From positions 1 to 8,820 of the forward strand of contig JBLNBN010000027.1 of NCBI GenBank assembly GCA_050260015.1: DNA of 8,820 nucleotides, read 5' to 3'. Within the stretch, counting starts at the first letter, position 1. Each line of letters starts with the position of its first letter. The DNA comes from JBLNBN01 sp050260015 (GTDB lineage: Bacteria > Bacteroidota > Ignavibacteria > Kapaibacteriales > UBA2268). The translations under genes were made by a program, and so were the position numbers. Shown here in pieces: positions 6,556 through 8,820 of the stretch. The notes under the pieces are model-generated. The model was not told the origin of the DNA, did no database searches, and saw only the letters and a list, made by a program, of their open reading frames with translations.

Positions 6556-8820
6556 TTATTTAATGATTACTATTCTTCTCGCCATCGCTTCGCCTTCCGC
6601 GCGGAGCGCTACGTAGTAGATGCCCGTCTGAAGGCCGTCGAGTTGGAACGTCAGGCTGTGCTTGCCCTTGTCTTTGAAGGCTTTTATGCTCTTCTTTTTC
6701 GTGTTGCCCTGCGCGTCTATTATCTCAAGCTCGACGTGGGCGCCCTTCTTCATCTCGTAGTCGAGAGTAACTTCTTCGCTCGCCGGGTTGGGATAGGCTG
6801 AAAGACTTTCGAGGTACTCGTAGTCGTCGCCCGAACCGCACGTTGTGTCGATTTCGCCCACGGCTACGCAGACCGTGTCTTCATCCCAATACTTTACAAT
6901 AAGCTTTAACGCGCTGTCGCACGGGAATACGATATTCGTGATATGATACCCGCCCGGAACGCGAAGATCAATTGGCGGTTGGGATGCGGGATTACGCATT
7001 TCCGAGTAGAGCAGCGCGTACGGCTCGCGGCCCTCAAAAACGGTAATGCCGTAGATTTCTTTTGACAGGGTGTCGTCCCGCCTCGCTATTATTCCCGCCA
7101 TGCACGGCAACGAATCGACTAAGAAATTAGCTGTTGTATTGATTTGGGCAGGATTTGTCCAATGCTTTGGAGGGACTTTTATCGTGTCGCTGTAGCACGG
7201 CGGCGCGCAATCCCTGTTTTTTGCGATTATGATATACTTTCTAAATTCGAAATCTGCGCTGGAAAGCCATTCCCCGGATATGCCTGTGTCCGGTATCGCA
7301 ACGTTTGGCTTAACGACGGCTAAGGCGCCGTTGGGGAGGACCTCGGCGACGTCGTAGGCCGTGGCGCAATCAATTATTTTCCTGAAATCGAATTTATATC
7401 CCAACTTGTCGTTAGACGGATATATCATGTTCCATATAGACGTTATTTTGATGGTGTCGCAGTCGCATACCGGCGATTTAAATTCGCTTTCACAGAGCTT
7501 ATCGTCGCCGCTGAATAGTTGTACCTTAACTTGCCAATCCTCCCATGGGCAGAACCTAAACGTCAGGTACGTACCGCTATCCGCTTCCACATGAACGCCG
7601 TCGCCGGCAAGCGTTAATTCTTCGATTAACGGAGGATTGATGTGCGGTAAAAAACGGGTAATTTTCACTTCTTCAACGCATGGCTGGGTATCGGGTACGA
7701 ATATCGTAATTTCCTTCTCCGAAGGTTTCCATTCGGCGCCGCAAAGGCAACTATCGCCTGTGTCGGTTACAGTTACTCCGATTAATTCGCAGTCGCTTTT
7801 AACGACCCGACCTGAGAGGAGGGCGGAGTCGCATTCTATCAACATACCGTCCACCCATTCGCCCCACGTTATCTGATAATCGACAGAGTAGGCGGAACTA
7901 ATTGAGAATGGGAACGTTACTTCGGCGCCTTGAGCTAAAGCTCCCTGTAATGTCCAGACGCGCTGCCCGTTGGCAATTTCCTGATTAATCGTAAATCCCG
8001 TATTGCCTGCGCCGACATTTAAATACTGCGCGGAATTGTCATCCGATTTTACTATCAGGGATAAATTATCGTAATCGCAGCCCGAGAGGTTCTCGAGCGT
8101 GACGTCCCATTTATGCTGCAGGCCCTCGCAGCGGACGGGCGTCGCGCTCGCCCTGACGTGATTCTTCAGCGCCTCGCAACCCTGGCAGGTATCCACGCCG
8201 CTCTCGCCAAAGTTGACGGGAGTAACCTTCAGGATTTTCCCTTCGCCGGGGAGGAAGCGGGCGCTTAACGTTTCGTCCCAGCTTATCACTGTGTCGACCG
8301 TATGATAGTACTCCGGCTGCCGCCAATTCCAGGACTTTATTTCCGGGTTGTCAAAACCGAGTTCGACGACGCGTAGCTTCGTCGACGGGTTATCCGTCCC
8401 ATGCCGGTATTGGAATGGAATTCTAATATCTCTGCAGCCCATCCGCTGCCAGAATTTTTCTCGCCAGTATAACGAATCTTCTGCCTGCCCCCAGAGCCTT
8501 TCGCCGCCGTTTCGGACATTCAAATCCCATTCGTAGGTGGGGTAAAATTGGAGAGTGTCGTCCTCCATTACGAGCGGATTCGTCCTTCTATTTAAAACTC
8601 CAAGGTAGAAGACTTTAGTCATATTCGAATCTACGGAATGATCGGAAAGGAGGGAAATATCGTAAAAGGAGGAATCGCGGTAATTATACTGCGGCGTCCC
8701 TTCGAATTGGTCGTTATAATACGCTTTGGTTCGTACGCCGCTTACTTCGACAAAATCATAAAATATATCTAATGGATAGTATTCATGGCGTTGGTTTTTC
8801 CATTCCCTAAATCCCTTCAT
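6556..8820 (-). CDS. Large secreted protein with type IX sorting domain (5' end outside window)
   Basis: The 754 codons shown are the C-terminal part of an extracellular protein. The first codon in view happens to be ATG at the window edge, but no signal peptide or ribosome site can be seen, so the true start is almost certainly further upstream. Residues 1-200 are rich in Tyr, Trp and Asp, with a segment ending FLPGEGKILKVTPV (189-202), and have no recognised catalytic motif. Residues 210-660 look like beta-rich repeats of about 100 residues and hold 20 of the 21 cysteines, including CQGC (212-215), CLC (358-360) and CDC (452-454). The last 84 residues (671-754) are a type IX (Por) C-terminal sorting domain: LSAYPNPASEEVTLDY (673-688), a central ELEIIDAQG, a GIYYVAL strand and the terminal RRIVIIK. 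It is therefore expected to be exported by the Sec pathway, passed through the outer membrane and attached to the surface. Its function is unknown; adhesion or a structural role is a guess. Confidence 0.8.
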   Translation of the reverse strand: MKGFREWKNQRHEYYPLDIFYDFVEVSGVRTKAYYNDQFEGTPQYNYRDSSFYDISLLSDHSVDSNMTKVFYLGVLNRRTNPLVMEDDTLQFYPTYEWDLNVRNGGERLWGQAEDSLYWREKFWQRMGCRDIRIPFQYRHGTDNPSTKLRVVELGFDNPEIKSWNWRQPEYYHTVDTVISWDETLSARFLPGEGKILKVTPVNFGESGVDTCQGCEALKNHVRASATPVRCEGLQHKWDVTLENLSGCDYDNLSLIVKSDDNSAQYLNVGAGNTGFTINQEIANGQRVWTLQGALAQGAEVTFPFSISSAYSVDYQITWGEWVDGMLIECDSALLSGRVVKSDCELIGVTVTDTGDSCLCGAEWKPSEKEITIFVPDTQPCVEEVKITRFLPHINPPLIEELTLAGDGVHVEADSGTYLTFRFCPWEDWQVKVQLFSGDDKLCESEFKSPVCDCDTIKITSIWNMIYPSNDKLGYKFDFRKIIDCATAYDVAEVLPNGALAVVKPNVAIPDTGISGEWLSSADFEFRKYIIIAKNRDCAPPCYSDTIKVPPKHWTNPAQINTTANFLVDSLPCMAGIIARRDDTLSKEIYGITVFEGREPYALLYSEMRNPASQPPIDLRVPGGYHITNIVFPCDSALKLIVKYWDEDTVCVAVGEIDTTCGSGDDYEYLESLSAYPNPASEEVTLDYEMKKGAHVELEIIDAQGNTKKKSIKAFKDKGKHSLTFQLDGLQTGIYYVALRAEGEAMARRIVIIK
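6559..6810 (-). other. Type IX secretion C-terminal sorting domain (coding segment)
   Basis: This segment encodes residues 671-754 of the secreted protein. YPNPASEEVTL is the conserved opening motif; a GxYxV-type strand (GIYYVAL) and a short basic-hydrophobic end (RRIVIIK) follow, in the order seen in type A sorting domains. It is the main taxonomic clue in the window. Confidence 0.85.

Noticed and set aside
1..8820. CRISPR arrays, tRNA/rRNA genes, insertion sequences
   Set aside because: I saw no regularly spaced repeats, no RNA gene signatures, and no transposase or terminal inverted repeats in the window.

Overview
The window reads as part of the chromosome of an anaerobic bacterium, probably of the FCB (Fibrobacterota-Chlorobiota-Bacteroidota and relatives) assemblage. 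Two things suggest this. The upstream gene ends in a type IX secretion (Por) C-terminal sorting domain, which is largely confined to that group. The rest of the window is an oxygen-sensitive iron-sulfur redox operon. No ribosomal or other phylogenetic marker is present, so a finer placement is not possible. All recognised genes lie on the minus strand and are described here in transcription order, from high to low coordinates.

From 8820 to 6556 there is the 3' part (754 codons, 5' end outside the window) of a large, cysteine-containing, probably surface-anchored protein with a type IX sorting tail. A good intrinsic terminator follows its stop codon (about 6504-6533). Next comes an AT-rich gap without genes (6200-6503) that must hold the promoter of the following operon. 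It contains one short palindrome that could be an operator.

From 6199 to the left edge runs a tightly packed seven-gene operon, hdrC-hdrB-hdrA-flxD-flxC-flxB-flxA. The genes abut, overlap by 4 or 8 bases, or are separated by 3-4 bases. This is the HdrABC-FlxABCD system, known from Desulfovibrio and many fermentative anaerobes. The inferred electron path is as follows. NADH is oxidised at the FAD of FlxA. Electrons pass through the clusters of FlxB and FlxC and the [2Fe-2S] of FlxD to the bifurcating FAD of HdrA. From there one branch goes through the HdrA ferredoxin domains to ferredoxin, and the other through HdrC to the two non-cubane clusters of HdrB, where a disulfide is reduced. FlxA is cut by the left edge after 143 codons.

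I found no wholly new system. The points most worth a second look are: a complete bifurcating complex in a probable type IX-secreting bacterium with no disulfide substrate protein or alcohol dehydrogenase in view; two almost identical 20-base translational-coupling junctions flanking flxD; a palindrome in the operon leader; and the cysteine-rich secreted neighbour.
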